The notes: generated by a model not told the origin, from the sequence alone. 64,000 nt of DNA from Neptunicoccus cionae (GCF_002860325.1 NZ_PKOJ01000001.1:930001-994000), one strand, 5' to 3'. Shown: positions 46,930 through 55,964, counted from the first letter of the stretch. Made by a program: numbers and translations.

Positions 46930-47562
46930 ATGAATATTTTCGGCTTCTTAAAGGAAGTTTTAAGAAGAACAATCCAGGTATTGCTGCTGCTTGCACTGGT
47001 TCTGGCTTCAATCTCCGTCGTGAGAAACTGGAGCGCGTTGACTACCCATACGCTTGCCAAGTTTGTTAGTAAGGTCGAGCAAGAAGTCGATTATAAATTT
47101 ATTCAGAACGAACGTCCCACTTCCGATAGAAATAATAAGCTTATGCAGCGCTTTAGGTATGCGCGCGCCTTTCGAAAGTTTCCAGATTACCGGTCATGCC
47201 TTCTAAATAACAGTGAGCGCGTAGACTGGAAGAGAATGAGAACGCAGGAGCAGGCCTATGTGTGCTTATTTCAAACGGCTGCACACTTCAAAGACACGGA
47301 AAAAGTCTCAAGAAAACTTGAGCAAGAAGGTTTTATTACGCACTATAATCCTAGTGGTGGATCGCGTGGGTTTGTTTCATCTTATTGGAATATCGAAAAA
47401 AATCGGAAACTTTCGCCATTTAGCCTCCTTTCTGAATTTGGGATAGCCGAATTCGACCCGACTACTAGTAAAAAACAAGGGGTGCATGTCACTTTGGCCT
47501 TCGATGCCAATAGCGACATCATCACGCATTATAATATTTATTTTAATAGCCTTTTAAAATAG
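46930..47562 (+). CDS. Orphan membrane-anchored protein
   Basis: A 210-residue protein with one hydrophobic segment at about residues 12-32 (IQVLLLLALVLASISVV), then a basic, Asn/Phe/Tyr-rich domain of unknown family. The gene and its flanks (about 46900-47640) are visibly richer in A/T than their neighbours. Codon choices such as AAA, AAT and TTT dominate. Together with its place next to a tRNA gene, this points to acquired DNA. No integrase and no repeated tRNA end was found. I do not recognise a function. Confidence 0.65.
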   Translation: MNIFGFLKEVLRRTIQVLLLLALVLASISVVRNWSALTTHTLAKFVSKVEQEVDYKFIQNERPTSDRNNKLMQRFRYARAFRKFPDYRSCLLNNSERVDWKRMRTQEQAYVCLFQTAAHFKDTEKVSRKLEQEGFITHYNPSGGSRGFVSSYWNIEKNRKLSPFSLLSEFGIAEFDPTTSKKQGVHVTLAFDANSDIITHYNIYFNSLLK

Positions 47563-47688
47563 GAACCCAACCCTTCAGGAGGGCGACTTGTTTCTAAAAT
47601 AGTACATTAGCCTGCGTTGCTTGCTATGCATTGATGAATAATCCACTGAAGTGCTCCAGTTTTTCTATACAGATTTGCCGGACCACTT

Positions 47689-47714
47689 CAGCAGGTCTGA
47701 AACCAGACCTGCTG
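47689..47714 (-). terminator. Terminator-like hairpin after dctM
   Basis: Perfect 10-bp arms cagcaggtct/agacctgctg with a 6-base loop, 28 bases downstream of the dctM stop (minus strand). No T tract follows, so it may only protect or mark the transcript end. Confidence 0.5.
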
Positions 47715-47741
47715 CAAAAGATTTATGCGGATTGTCGGGTC

Positions 47742-48947
47742 TTAATGACCCATGTAGGCTGGCAACCACAGCGACAATGCCGGAACAGCAACGAGCAGCA
47801 CCATGATGAACACTTCGCAGGCGAGGAACCAGCTTACGCCTCTGAACACAGTCGATAGCGGCACGCTTTCCCCTGCGACCTGTTTTACCACATAGACGTT
47901 TATTCCGACCGGCGGTGTCAGCAGGCCGATCTCGATCATCTTGACAACGATGACACCGATCCAGATCAGGTTGAGATCGGCGGCTTCAAACGCGGGCAGG
48001 AAGATCGGAAGCGTCACGAGCATGACCCCGATGGGGTCAAGGAACATGCCCAGCAGTAGGAACACGATGGCCATGGCAATGACCAGTTGAATGGGTCCGA
48101 GGCCCAAGTCAGACACCACTTCCGCGATGAATGTAGGGACGCCGGCAATGGCCAGAAAGCGCGTCAGGATCACGGCACCGATGGCGAGGAAGAACAGCGA
48201 AGCGGTTGTGTTCATCGTGTCGTCCATGCTGCGCCACAGGACTGCCCAGGTCAGCTTTCCCTTGGCGGCCCCGATGACGAAAGCCATTACGGCCCCAACC
48301 GCGCCTGCTTCGGTCGGTGTGGCGATGCCGGAGTAGATGGAGCCAATGACGGCCAGAACCAGAACCGGCATTGGCCAGACGGCAGCCAGCGCCTGCATCT
48401 TCTCTTTCAGGGTAACCTGTTCCGTCATTTTCGGCGCAAGTTCGGGTGACTTCATACAGCGCAAAATGATCATCAGCGTATAGACCGCGCCCAGCGTTCC
48501 GGACGCCGCGACGGTGCCGGTGGCGAGACCCTTGTCATAGCCGTACTTCAGCATCTCCGGAATCGCCAACCGTCCGACAGCAGCCGATGTTGCCACCGAA
48601 GATCCAGAGGCTGCGGCAAATCCTGCGGCGGTGAAATTGGTCGCAACCGCCAGTCCGCTGGGCAGCTTGTTCAGCCAGAGTCTCGCGGCTGAATAGAGGC
48701 TTTGTGTCAGGCCGGTCTGGAACGCCGCCGCGCCCATGAGCAGGAACATCGGCACGGCAGAAAGCTCCCACGACGAGGCAAAACTGTGCGGCAGAGTGCC
48801 GAGCATATTGAGCGCTGCATTCCATCCCCGAACAAGGATGATGCCAACGAATGAGACCCCGCCCAGAACGAACGCGATGGGAACACGCAAGGAGAGCAGG
48901 ATGAGGATGGCAACAAGGGCGCCGCCGCCAATGGCAAGATCAGTCAT
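47742..48947 (-). CDS. dctM: TRAP transporter large permease subunit with internal deletion
   Basis: A 401-residue DctM-type subunit, the ion-coupled part of a TRAP carboxylate transporter. N-terminal RVPIAFVLGGVSF, GSSVATSAAVGRLAIPEM and C-terminal GLLTPPVGINVYVVKQVA are conserved. After GTLGA (residues 150-154) the family normally continues with an IPPS motif and about 35 residues including two membrane segments. Here the sequence jumps directly to VYTLMIILRCMKSPELAPK (junction near 48486). The frame is kept, and the protein is about 30 residues shorter than usual. It is probably impaired. Last gene of the dctPQM operon. Confidence 0.9.
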   Translation of the reverse strand: MTDLAIGGGALVAILILLSLRVPIAFVLGGVSFVGIILVRGWNAALNMLGTLPHSFASSWELSAVPMFLLMGAAAFQTGLTQSLYSAARLWLNKLPSGLAVATNFTAAGFAAASGSSVATSAAVGRLAIPEMLKYGYDKGLATGTVAASGTLGAVYTLMIILRCMKSPELAPKMTEQVTLKEKMQALAAVWPMPVLVLAVIGSIYSGIATPTEAGAVGAVMAFVIGAAKGKLTWAVLWRSMDDTMNTTASLFFLAIGAVILTRFLAIAGVPTFIAEVVSDLGLGPIQLVIAMAIVFLLLGMFLDPIGVMLVTLPIFLPAFEAADLNLIWIGVIVVKMIEIGLLTPPVGINVYVVKQVAGESVPLSTVFRGVSWFLACEVFIMVLLVAVPALSLWLPAYMGH

Positions 48948-49506
48948 GATTGGGTCCCGCAGAATGTTTGGTCTCGTTCAATTCCGGAATCTCACCCACG
49001 ATGGGGGACCGGCCAGTCAGCACAACGGCAATATGTGAAACAGCGAGCAGGAACAGCCACAAGATCATCAGCGCAATTCCTGCTGGGAAAAACCACCGGG
49101 CAGGCCAGACGGGCATACGGATGGTCGCTGCCTCCCAGTATTCACCTCTGGCCGTCATTTTCATGGCTTGGGCAATTGCCAGTTCGATCATGTACAGCCC
49201 GTAGATAATCCCGAAAAGGCAGCCGAAAAGCTTGATTGCTGCCAGAGGCCGCCCCGTCATGGTCTGGGTGAACAGCTCCACCTCCAGGTGGGATTCCGTG
49301 CGGGTCACATTGCCAAGAGTCAGAAAACAAATCGCGGGCATGAAGTACGCAGCGACAAGTTCTAAAGTCATGGGAACGGGCGCATTGAAGAGGTATTTGA
49401 GAACGACGTCTGAAGCCACCAAAAGCATCATCGCACCGATGAGAAGCGCGGCAAACATCGCTGGGATTCTCGCTACCCAATTCGCATAGTGAACCAACCT
49501 GTTCAT
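48940..49506 (-). CDS. dctQ: TRAP transporter small permease subunit
   Basis: A 188-residue DctQ-type protein with four hydrophobic segments, beginning VARIPAMFAALLIGAMMLLVASDVVLKYLFNAPV. SHLEVELF after helix 2 and the final helix pair match the family. It works with DctM in the inner membrane. GGAG precedes ATG 49506; a longer upstream reading has no family character. It overlaps dctM by 8 bases. Confidence 0.92.
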   Translation of the reverse strand: MNRLVHYANWVARIPAMFAALLIGAMMLLVASDVVLKYLFNAPVPMTLELVAAYFMPAICFLTLGNVTRTESHLEVELFTQTMTGRPLAAIKLFGCLFGIIYGLYMIELAIAQAMKMTARGEYWEAATIRMPVWPARWFFPAGIALMILWLFLLAVSHIAVVLTGRSPIVGEIPELNETKHSAGPNHD

Positions 49507-49621
49507 TGTTGCTCCAATTCTGAAACGTGGCGTCGAAATGGTCGAGCAGGGTCGTGAAATGCCCCGCTGAAATTCGAAAGGTGCGGGCAACCGTTCTGAT
49601 CGCCCGCATTTTTGTCAGGTG

Positions 49622-50731
49622 TCAGTTTGGCAGCTTAGAGTAGATTTCCCGACTCAATGCTTCTGTATAGGCGTCCTGATCCATGCCGATTTCCGCAACG
49701 ATCCCGCTCCATTTTTCAACCAGCGCCTGAAAGTCTTCTGCTACACGACCGGCAACGGTCACCCCTGAGCCTTCTGCTGTCTTAATGGCGTGATCCCATG
49801 TACCGTTCCGGAAATCGGTTATGATCGTCTGGAATTCAGCATCGGGTTCGACAAGTTGCATGCCGTTGGCTTTTGCGGCTTCAATCGCTTTGTCCGCGTC
49901 AGCAAGCCCTTCAAAATTGATCTCTGCTATGAAGGAAGGAAGCTCGGCGATAAGGCTGGCGCGTTGCGCATCGGTAAAGCCGTTCCACACATCAAGGTTG
50001 AACAGGATATTGCCCGAGCTGATGTAATCGTTGATCGGTTCGTCGATCATGGATTTTACGAATTCGCCAAGTTTGTAGTCATCCAGCCAAGCGGCGGAGC
50101 CGGCGGTGCAATCGGCCTGACCACGCTGCATGGCCTCGTACATTTCCGCAGTGGTGACGGATACGGGAACTGCACCCATCTGCTTCATCAAAGGTCCGGC
50201 GGTGCCAACGGCACGCACTTTTTTGCCTTCCATGTCGGCTGTCGACGTCACTTCGGGTTTGCACATGATGTAGTAGGGTGCCGTAGCTGTCGTTGCGAGC
50301 AGTTTGACGTTATTGTTTTCATATTCTGCTGTGCATTCCGGACAGCCAAGCAGCTGCTGTTCGGTTACGGCAGCCGAGTAGGCCAGCATATCGGCGTAGG
50401 ACGATACTGGCTGACCGAAATCGGCAAACATCGCGGCAGTGGGAATGTTGGCCCGGATATAGGCATCAACAATACCGCCTGCATCAATCACCTGACTGCC
50501 GATGCTGTCCATCATTTCCACAGGTCCGCCCATGGCGCCCGCCCAGAATGTCTTGAATGTAAGCTCGCCACCGGTCGCTTCGGACACGCGTGTAAAGTAA
50601 TCAACAGTTGCATCCCTGATGGTACCCGTAGCAGGCAGGAAATGTGCATAAGTGACTTCACGCGCCGACGCGATGCTCGCGCTGAGCGCAAAAGACGCGA
50701 CTGTAATGGCAATAGTTTTCTTCAGGTACAT
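49622..50731 (-). CDS. dctP: TRAP transporter substrate-binding protein
   Basis: A 369-residue periplasmic solute receptor of the DctP family with a signal peptide (residues 1-23, ending SIASA). REVTYAHFLPATGTIRD starts the mature protein, and the family region EGKKVRAVGTAGPLMKQMGAVPV contains the Arg position that usually clamps a substrate carboxylate. AGGAGG precedes ATG 50731. The substrate is therefore likely a carboxylic acid. The promoter carries one of the four shared 22-bp operators. First gene of dctPQM. Confidence 0.93.
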   Translation of the reverse strand: MYLKKTIAITVASFALSASIASAREVTYAHFLPATGTIRDATVDYFTRVSEATGGELTFKTFWAGAMGGPVEMMDSIGSQVIDAGGIVDAYIRANIPTAAMFADFGQPVSSYADMLAYSAAVTEQQLLGCPECTAEYENNNVKLLATTATAPYYIMCKPEVTSTADMEGKKVRAVGTAGPLMKQMGAVPVSVTTAEMYEAMQRGQADCTAGSAAWLDDYKLGEFVKSMIDEPINDYISSGNILFNLDVWNGFTDAQRASLIAELPSFIAEINFEGLADADKAIEAAKANGMQLVEPDAEFQTIITDFRNGTWDHAIKTAEGSGVTVAGRVAEDFQALVEKWSGIVAEIGMDQDAYTEALSREIYSKLPN

Positions 50732-51128
50732 AACGATCCTCCTTCGTTTTGATTGGCCATCGCTGTGATGAAGACACAGCGCGGGTGGCCGGCCCGTCGC
50801 CGCAGATACGGCTGGCGAGCGATAGTAGAATTTTCCCGATTTCCTCCTCAGTGTCGCTTGGGCCCACCAACCTCCCGGTGATCCGCGCGACTTCTCCTCA
50901 ACAGAGTTTAAATGTTGCTTGTTGGAAAGCAAGTATATTATTGGTCCGGCTCCCGGTTTGTGAACAGGAAAGTGTCAGGTCTTAAGTTGCTGCAATATCG
51001 TAAAATTTTACGAATATCGGACTTGTGGACGCCGCCTTACCAGTGGCGCGCATGAAGAAAATGCGGGTTTATCCCCTGCAGCCCTGCTTGAAATACAACT
51101 CCGCGCCGACGGATTGAATCGTGCGTGC
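50732..51128. other. 397-base gap with the dctP promoter and operator
   Basis: Contains the dctP promoter and operator (50913-50970) and otherwise no recognisable gene; the MpaB-like gene ends at 51129. Confidence 0.5.
50913..50970 (-). promoter_or_regulatory. dctP promoter with shared 22-bp operator (site 1)
   Basis: Operator TGTTGCT-8 nt-AGCAAGT at 50913-50934. On the minus strand it directly follows ATAATA, which has TTCACA 17 bases upstream, a fair -35/-10 pair. Same layout as at 55906 and 59617. Confidence 0.6.
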
Positions 51129-52223
51129 CTAGAATTTGGATTGAGGCCGATAGACCAAACCCGCTTCGCTCAGCTGGCGTTTCACCCACGTTCTGCGTTG
51201 TTCTGTCATACGCCGGTCCAACTTTTCGGCGTAGGATTTACTCTTTTTACGGCGTGTATCCTGAATGAACATTTTCGGCGCATGTGTCATGAAATAGGCG
51301 AGCGTCCAGAAACGGGAATTTGGAACATTCAGCAACGCGCGGGATTCCGGTGGCACGAACATCATCAGATGGGCAATGTTCACTTTATGCTCGGCCCACC
51401 GTTTGACTTTGGTCCAGCCCCGAAGATCGTCGGGTGGTGTGAAGCTGTCGATGTAGGATTGTCCCAAGCGGATACCGTCGTCATCGTCGGTCTTCACGCT
51501 GATACAGCTGAGATGGAAAAGGGCTTTTACAGATTCTTCAACTGTTTCAGGAAATTTGGCTTCTCCCTGATACCCCATGATATGGCAGATATAGCGCCAA
51601 AGATGGTTCATGTCCTCGATTTCGGCATCAGTCGTACGATAGCCCAAAGCCCGCGTGAAAATGCCCATTGCTGCCGATCCAAGGACAGGTGCTGCCAAAA
51701 GGCCCAGCTGATTGATTGGCATGCCCAGTTCTTTTTCATCCCAGCGATCGCTGCCGTATACAGCCCGGCGGATCAGAGTATGTAGCAACCTGATGCGCAG
51801 AGCCACTTTCCAGCCCTCACCGTGCAGGCGCATGCCACCCTCTTCAGAGACCTGCATCCAGAAGTTGCAAGTGAGCAGGAACCGCTTGAATGCGGTCTTA
51901 TCGCTGTATTGACCTGTCGACATCAAAGTCCGACTGATGTTGTTCGACCGGTACCCGTCAATCGAAATTGTCCCTGCGAACTGGTAAGCGAATACACCAA
52001 ACCGGCGGAACACCTTGGCGCCGCGCTCCAGTTTCTCCCAATCCAGCCATTCCGGATCTTCAGAAACCTCTTTCCAAATCTGAACCAGTTCTTCGGGCGG
52101 ATTTTCCACAGCATCAATTCCGCCTTCGAGGAACTTTGCAGTGATTTCATGGGGATTACGCCCGCCCCGCCGGATCGACAACACAGCCTTGTCGGACAAC
52201 GGGTCACCAGTCCAATTCATCAT
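51129..52223 (-). CDS. DUF2236/MpaB-like oxygenase family protein
   Basis: A 364-residue all-helical protein that resembles the DUF2236 family, which includes MpaB and latex-clearing oxygenase relatives (histidine-ligated b-type heme). GVFAYQFAGTISIDGYRSNNISRTLMSTGQYSD, MNHLWRYICHIMGYQGEA and AEHKVNIAHLMMFVP are likely family segments; several conserved His and Arg lie there. Cytoplasmic by sequence. It follows a 67-codon gene with a 6-base gap. An oxygenase role in the carboxylic acid pathway is inference from context. ATG 52223 or 52220 are both possible. Confidence 0.7.
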   Translation of the reverse strand: MMNWTGDPLSDKAVLSIRRGGRNPHEITAKFLEGGIDAVENPPEELVQIWKEVSEDPEWLDWEKLERGAKVFRRFGVFAYQFAGTISIDGYRSNNISRTLMSTGQYSDKTAFKRFLLTCNFWMQVSEEGGMRLHGEGWKVALRIRLLHTLIRRAVYGSDRWDEKELGMPINQLGLLAAPVLGSAAMGIFTRALGYRTTDAEIEDMNHLWRYICHIMGYQGEAKFPETVEESVKALFHLSCISVKTDDDDGIRLGQSYIDSFTPPDDLRGWTKVKRWAEHKVNIAHLMMFVPPESRALLNVPNSRFWTLAYFMTHAPKMFIQDTRRKKSKSYAEKLDRRMTEQRRTWVKRQLSEAGLVYRPQSKF

Positions 52224-52229
52224 GGCCAG

Positions 52230-52433
52230 TTACTTTGCGTAAGCCGGATCGTAAACCGGCTCCACACCCGCCATCTTTTTCAGCATTTTCCTAGTATGCG
52301 CGGTTTCCGGTTTTCCTTCCGGATTCTCCAGATTTGTACATGAAGGCGCGAAGTCATAGCGGCTATTAAGGCCCTGCATTCTAGCGTCGATTTCCAACTC
52401 GGATTGAAGGTCTTTTTCCTGCATGAGTTTCAT
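52230..52433 (-). CDS. Small hypothetical protein paired with the MpaB-like gene
   Basis: A 67-residue soluble, charged protein with the sequence features QGLNSRYDFAPSC and ends GVEPVYDPAYAK. No family is recognised. AAGGAACCC precedes ATG 52433, and the stop is 6 bases before the MpaB-like start, so it is probably the first gene of a two-gene operon. Its single Cys and PSCTNLENP-like segment do not suggest a metal site. Coding status rests on the ribosome site and tight spacing. Confidence 0.6.
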   Translation of the reverse strand: MKLMQEKDLQSELEIDARMQGLNSRYDFAPSCTNLENPEGKPETAHTRKMLKKMAGVEPVYDPAYAK

Positions 52434-52451
52434 GTTGGGTTCCTTAGATTA

Positions 52452-52463
52452 ACTTGGACAAGT
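52452..52463. promoter_or_regulatory. Short palindrome before the 67-codon gene
   Basis: ACTTG-GA-CAAGT, 19 bases before the start. Half-sites match those of the four 22-bp operators, but the spacing is 10 bases (one helical turn) shorter, so regulation by the same TetR protein is only a possibility. Confidence 0.25.
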
Positions 52464-52610
52464 GCAACGCATTAACTTGCGACTGAATGTGAAGTTTGTT
52501 CGAAGGCGGATTTTGCTCGGATGTATCCCGACTAAACCCTCGGGTGACGGAGCACGGATATTTCTCCGACTTGGTGGGAGATCACCCCCCTCGCTCAACG
52601 GGTTAAAGTA

Positions 52611-53483
52611 TCAGGACATCCCGCCACCGGAACCACCACTTGCAGACATTACCTGACCGGTGACATAATCGGATAGAGGGGAACACAGGAAGTAGACGAG
52701 ACCCGCTGCCTCGTCGATGTGGCCCGCCCGCCCTAGTGGGATCTGCTTGATCTCACGCGGCTTGTATACGTCTTCAGTTTTTGTCTCATGGTCGATGCCC
52801 ATCGCCTGCAAGGTTCTGACCGGGACGCCCAAGCTGACCTCTTCGCCACCGACTTTAATCTGGTTCTGTTCGCTTTGGGGCAGGCCAAGGCGGGTCTGGA
52901 TCACACCGAATGCTGCAGAGTTCACACAGATCTTGCGCGGACCCCATTCCTTGGCAAGCGATTTGGTGAGCCCGATCATGCCGGCCTTGGCCGCAGAGTA
53001 ATTGGACGCGCCGATGTTGCCAAAAGACGCGGCAAGCGAGGATACATTGACGACCTTTCGCATGACTTCGCGGCCTGCTTTGGCGTCTTCGGCGGCGGCA
53101 GCGAACATGACGGGTGCAGCCGCCTGAAGCACGCGGAAGGGCACTGTCATATGAATGTCGAGCATGGCCTGCCATTGCTTTTCACTCATTTTGTGGAACA
53201 TCGCGTCCCAGTGGTATCCGGCATTGTTGACCACGATATCCACGCCGCCGAACGCATCGACAGCAGTGCCAATCAGTGCCTTGGGCGCCTCGGGGTCGAG
53301 CAGATCACCGACATGCGCCTTGGCGTTGGAACCCAGTTCCTGTTCGACCTTCGCGGACGCTTCGGCATCGACGTCGGCAAACACGACTTTGGCACCTTCA
53401 CTCACCAGCTTCTTTGTGATGGCGTATCCGATGCCTTGCGCACCACCGGTCACAACCGCTACTTTTCCTTTAAGTGTATTCAT
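52611..53483 (-). CDS. SDR family dehydrogenase, probable 3-hydroxyacyl-CoA type
   Basis: A 290-residue short-chain dehydrogenase. TGGAQGIG lies at residues 12-19, NNAG in the central strand, and the catalytic Ser/Tyr-x3-Lys are in VNVSSLAASFG and SNYSAAKAGMIGL. It is longer than a usual FabG because of an insert before the C-terminus (GVPVRTLQAMGIDHETKTEDVYKP). It begins 2 bases after the enoyl-CoA hydratase stop, so oxidation of a hydroxyacyl-CoA is a reasonable role. Confidence 0.88.
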   Translation of the reverse strand: MNTLKGKVAVVTGGAQGIGYAITKKLVSEGAKVVFADVDAEASAKVEQELGSNAKAHVGDLLDPEAPKALIGTAVDAFGGVDIVVNNAGYHWDAMFHKMSEKQWQAMLDIHMTVPFRVLQAAAPVMFAAAAEDAKAGREVMRKVVNVSSLAASFGNIGASNYSAAKAGMIGLTKSLAKEWGPRKICVNSAAFGVIQTRLGLPQSEQNQIKVGGEEVSLGVPVRTLQAMGIDHETKTEDVYKPREIKQIPLGRAGHIDEAAGLVYFLCSPLSDYVTGQVMSASGGSGGGMS

Positions 53484-53485
53484 GG

Positions 53486-54253
53486 TTATTTTCCTTTCCA
53501 GACGGGGTCGCGTTTTTCGGCAAAGGCGGCGAGGCCTTCCATCAGATCGTCAGAAGCCAGCACCGGCTTGATGATGTCTTCCTGAATCCGCCAGCCGTCC
53601 TCGTCACGCCACTGTTCGGTGGCAGAGCGGTAGGCAATTTCTTTGGATGCCACGGTGGCGAGCGGACCATTGCGCGTGACCAGGGTCGCGTACTCCATCG
53701 CACCCTCAAGGGCTTTGCCCGGTTCCACCAGTTTGTTTACATAGCCAAAGCTGTGCATGTCTTGGGCGGAGCGCGGCTCGGCCGTAATGATCATTTCCAT
53801 CGCGATGTTATGGGGGATGCGGTGGGGCAGGCGGAAGCAGCCCCCGCCGATTGCGACCAGTCCGCGCTTTGCCTCGGCCAACCCGAACACCGCGCTGGTT
53901 GACGCCACGACCATGTCACAGCACAGCGTCAATTCCATCCCGCCTGCAAGCGCCTGACCTTCGACCGCCGCGACAAGGGGTTTCTTGGGCGGGCGGCTCA
54001 TGATTCCGAAACCACCGCGTCCCTTCGTGACCGAGCGTTCACCCTTTGCTGCCGCGATGAGGTCTTGACCGGCCGAGAATGTAGGACCATTCGCCTGAAT
54101 GATGGCGCAGCGCAGATTGATATCGTCCTCATAGCGGTCGATGATTGCCTCCATCTCCTCGGACATGGCGAGGTTGAAAGCATTGCGTGCATCGGGCCGG
54201 TCAAGCGTGATGATCAGCGTATGATCGACCGTTGAAGTCTTGATATAAGTCAT
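53486..54253 (-). CDS. Enoyl-CoA hydratase/isomerase family protein
   Basis: A 255-residue crotonase-fold protein. The first oxyanion segment is GPTFSAGQDL; the second is GQALAGGMELTLCCD, with the Glu that corresponds to the catalytic Glu144 of rat hydratase. FGLAEAKRGLVAIGGG holds the Glu164 equivalent. Both acidic residues are present, supporting hydration of an enoyl-CoA. GGAGGTG precedes ATG 54253. It lies in one operon with the acyl-CoA synthetase (61 bases upstream) and the SDR. Confidence 0.9.
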   Translation of the reverse strand: MTYIKTSTVDHTLIITLDRPDARNAFNLAMSEEMEAIIDRYEDDINLRCAIIQANGPTFSAGQDLIAAAKGERSVTKGRGGFGIMSRPPKKPLVAAVEGQALAGGMELTLCCDMVVASTSAVFGLAEAKRGLVAIGGGCFRLPHRIPHNIAMEMIITAEPRSAQDMHSFGYVNKLVEPGKALEGAMEYATLVTRNGPLATVASKEIAYRSATEQWRDEDGWRIQEDIIKPVLASDDLMEGLAAFAEKRDPVWKGK

Positions 54254-54314
54254 TGTTGCACCTCCAGTATTGCCAACTCGCAAGCTGCTGCTTCCGACTT
54301 CGAACAGATAAACG

Positions 54315-55847
54315 TCATTGGCTCAGCAGGGCGCGAACGGCTTTGCGATCAGGTTTTCCAATCGCTGTAAGCGGGATCGCGTCTACAACATGGATGGCCT
54401 TGGGCGCATAGATTGGACCCTTCTTTTCTTTGACGAAATCTGCCAGTGCAGCGTGGTCAATTGTGCAACCCTCGCGCTGCACAACAACAGCAGTGACCGC
54501 CTCGCCCCACTTGTCATGTGGCAATCCCACGACGGCAACGTTGGCAATATCAGGGTGGCTTGACAGGGTATCCTCAACCTCACGCGGATAGACGTTGAAG
54601 CCGCCGGAAATTATTATGTCTTTCTTGCGATCAACCAGATAGAGGTACCCTTCGTCATCCTCGCGCGCCATATCGCCGGTGTGCAGCCAGCCCGAGCGGA
54701 AGGCTTCGGCAGTCTCTTCAGGACGCTTCCAATACCCTTCCATCACCAACTGGCTGCGAATGCACAGTTCTCCGATTTCCCCGCGAGCGACAGGTTGATC
54801 ATTTTCATCAAGAATCGCGGTTTGAACGGACGCAGTCGGGTGTCCACAGGACGCCAGCAATTCTGGCCGCGCAGGATCGTGGTCTTCGCGGCGCAGGATG
54901 GTGATCTGCAACGGCACTTCGGTTTGCGCGTATCCTTGCATAAATACCGAACCGAAAAATTTGAGCGCCTGCTCAAGACGGGACGGCGAAATGGGCGAGG
55001 CACCGTAGATGACCAGTTCCAACGAGGACATCTTTTCAGCGACGACATCAGGATGATCCAAAAGAGCGTAGATCATCGTCGGCACAACAAAGGTCGCTGT
55101 GATCTTGTGTTCAAGAATCGTTGACTGGAAGCCTGTCGGGGTGAAGCCGTTGGCCATGACGACCATCCCGCCCTTAAGCAACACAGGAAGCACCAGCAAA
55201 CCTGCCGCATGAGAAATGGGAGCAACGATCAGCATCCGGGTCTCTGCCGGCCATTCGTATTCGCCCAAGACAGTTTGAACACTATTCACAAAGGATGGAT
55301 GACGGTGAATGGTGCCCTTGGGCATTCCGGTCGTTCCGCCTGTATAAACAACACAGACAATCTGCGATGGATCAAGTGTCGGGGACAGGTCGCCGGGCGT
55401 TTGTTCGTCGGCAAGGGCACTGATGTCAGTGTGACCTTCCAACGGCCCCAGAGTCGCGATCTTGCACGCTTTTGAAAGCGGTTCGATCCGTGCGGCATAA
55501 GCTGTCGACTCAACAACGAGCAGGTCGATTTCAGAGTCGCCGATGATGAACAAGTGGTCATCAAGGCTGCCCATCGGGTGCAACGCAGTATATCGCACTC
55601 CCATGCAGATTGAGGCAGCCATCACGCAATAGGCTTCGATGGTGTTCGTTACGAGCATCCCCACGGCATCGCCGTTCTTGAGGCCGAGCGCCGCAAAAGC
55701 AGATTTATACTGTGAAATTCTGGCGCCCAGCTGGCGGTACGTCAGTTTGCTTTTACCGTCGACGATCGCGGGTCTGTCGCCAAAGCGCCGTATCGCGCGA
55801 TCAAATAATTCCCCCATTGTACAGGTCGAGCTTACAGGTGTGCTCAT
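54315..55847 (-). CDS. Acyl-CoA synthetase (AMP-forming)
   Basis: A 510-residue ANL-family ligase. The phosphate loop is VVYTGGTTGMPKGT; the adenine region is IYGASPISPSRLEQAL and GYAQTE; the hinge is GDMAREDDEGYLYLVDRKKDIIISGGFNVYPREVE; the catalytic Lys is in LTAIGKPDRKAVR. It activates an unknown carboxylic acid with CoA. GGGAGG precedes ATG 55847. It is the first gene of the synthetase-hydratase-SDR operon, whose promoter has the best-conserved operator. Confidence 0.92.
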   Translation of the reverse strand: MSTPVSSTCTMGELFDRAIRRFGDRPAIVDGKSKLTYRQLGARISQYKSAFAALGLKNGDAVGMLVTNTIEAYCVMAASICMGVRYTALHPMGSLDDHLFIIGDSEIDLLVVESTAYAARIEPLSKACKIATLGPLEGHTDISALADEQTPGDLSPTLDPSQIVCVVYTGGTTGMPKGTIHRHPSFVNSVQTVLGEYEWPAETRMLIVAPISHAAGLLVLPVLLKGGMVVMANGFTPTGFQSTILEHKITATFVVPTMIYALLDHPDVVAEKMSSLELVIYGASPISPSRLEQALKFFGSVFMQGYAQTEVPLQITILRREDHDPARPELLASCGHPTASVQTAILDENDQPVARGEIGELCIRSQLVMEGYWKRPEETAEAFRSGWLHTGDMAREDDEGYLYLVDRKKDIIISGGFNVYPREVEDTLSSHPDIANVAVVGLPHDKWGEAVTAVVVQREGCTIDHAALADFVKEKKGPIYAPKAIHVVDAIPLTAIGKPDRKAVRALLSQ

Positions 55848-55905
55848 CGCAAATCCTCCCTTGCGCTGTTCAACTGACTCGATCCTCCCCGAGTCAGGCT
55901 CACTT

Positions 55906-55964
55906 ACTTGCTGTTCGTCAAGCAAGTATTATTGTGGCGGGTTGCAATCCGTCAAGGGGTATCA
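55906..55964 (-). promoter_or_regulatory. Acyl-CoA synthetase promoter with shared operator (site 2)
   Basis: Perfect ACTTGCT-8 nt-AGCAAGT at 55906-55927. On the minus strand it follows ATAATA with TTGACG 17 bases upstream. The gap 55848-56156 (309 bases) contains this element and the start region of the divergent TetR gene; nothing else was seen. Confidence 0.7.

Noticed and set aside
46579-47741. Attachment-site duplication of the tRNA-Thr 3' end
   Set aside because: No second copy of the tRNA end was found downstream within this stretch, and there is no integrase.
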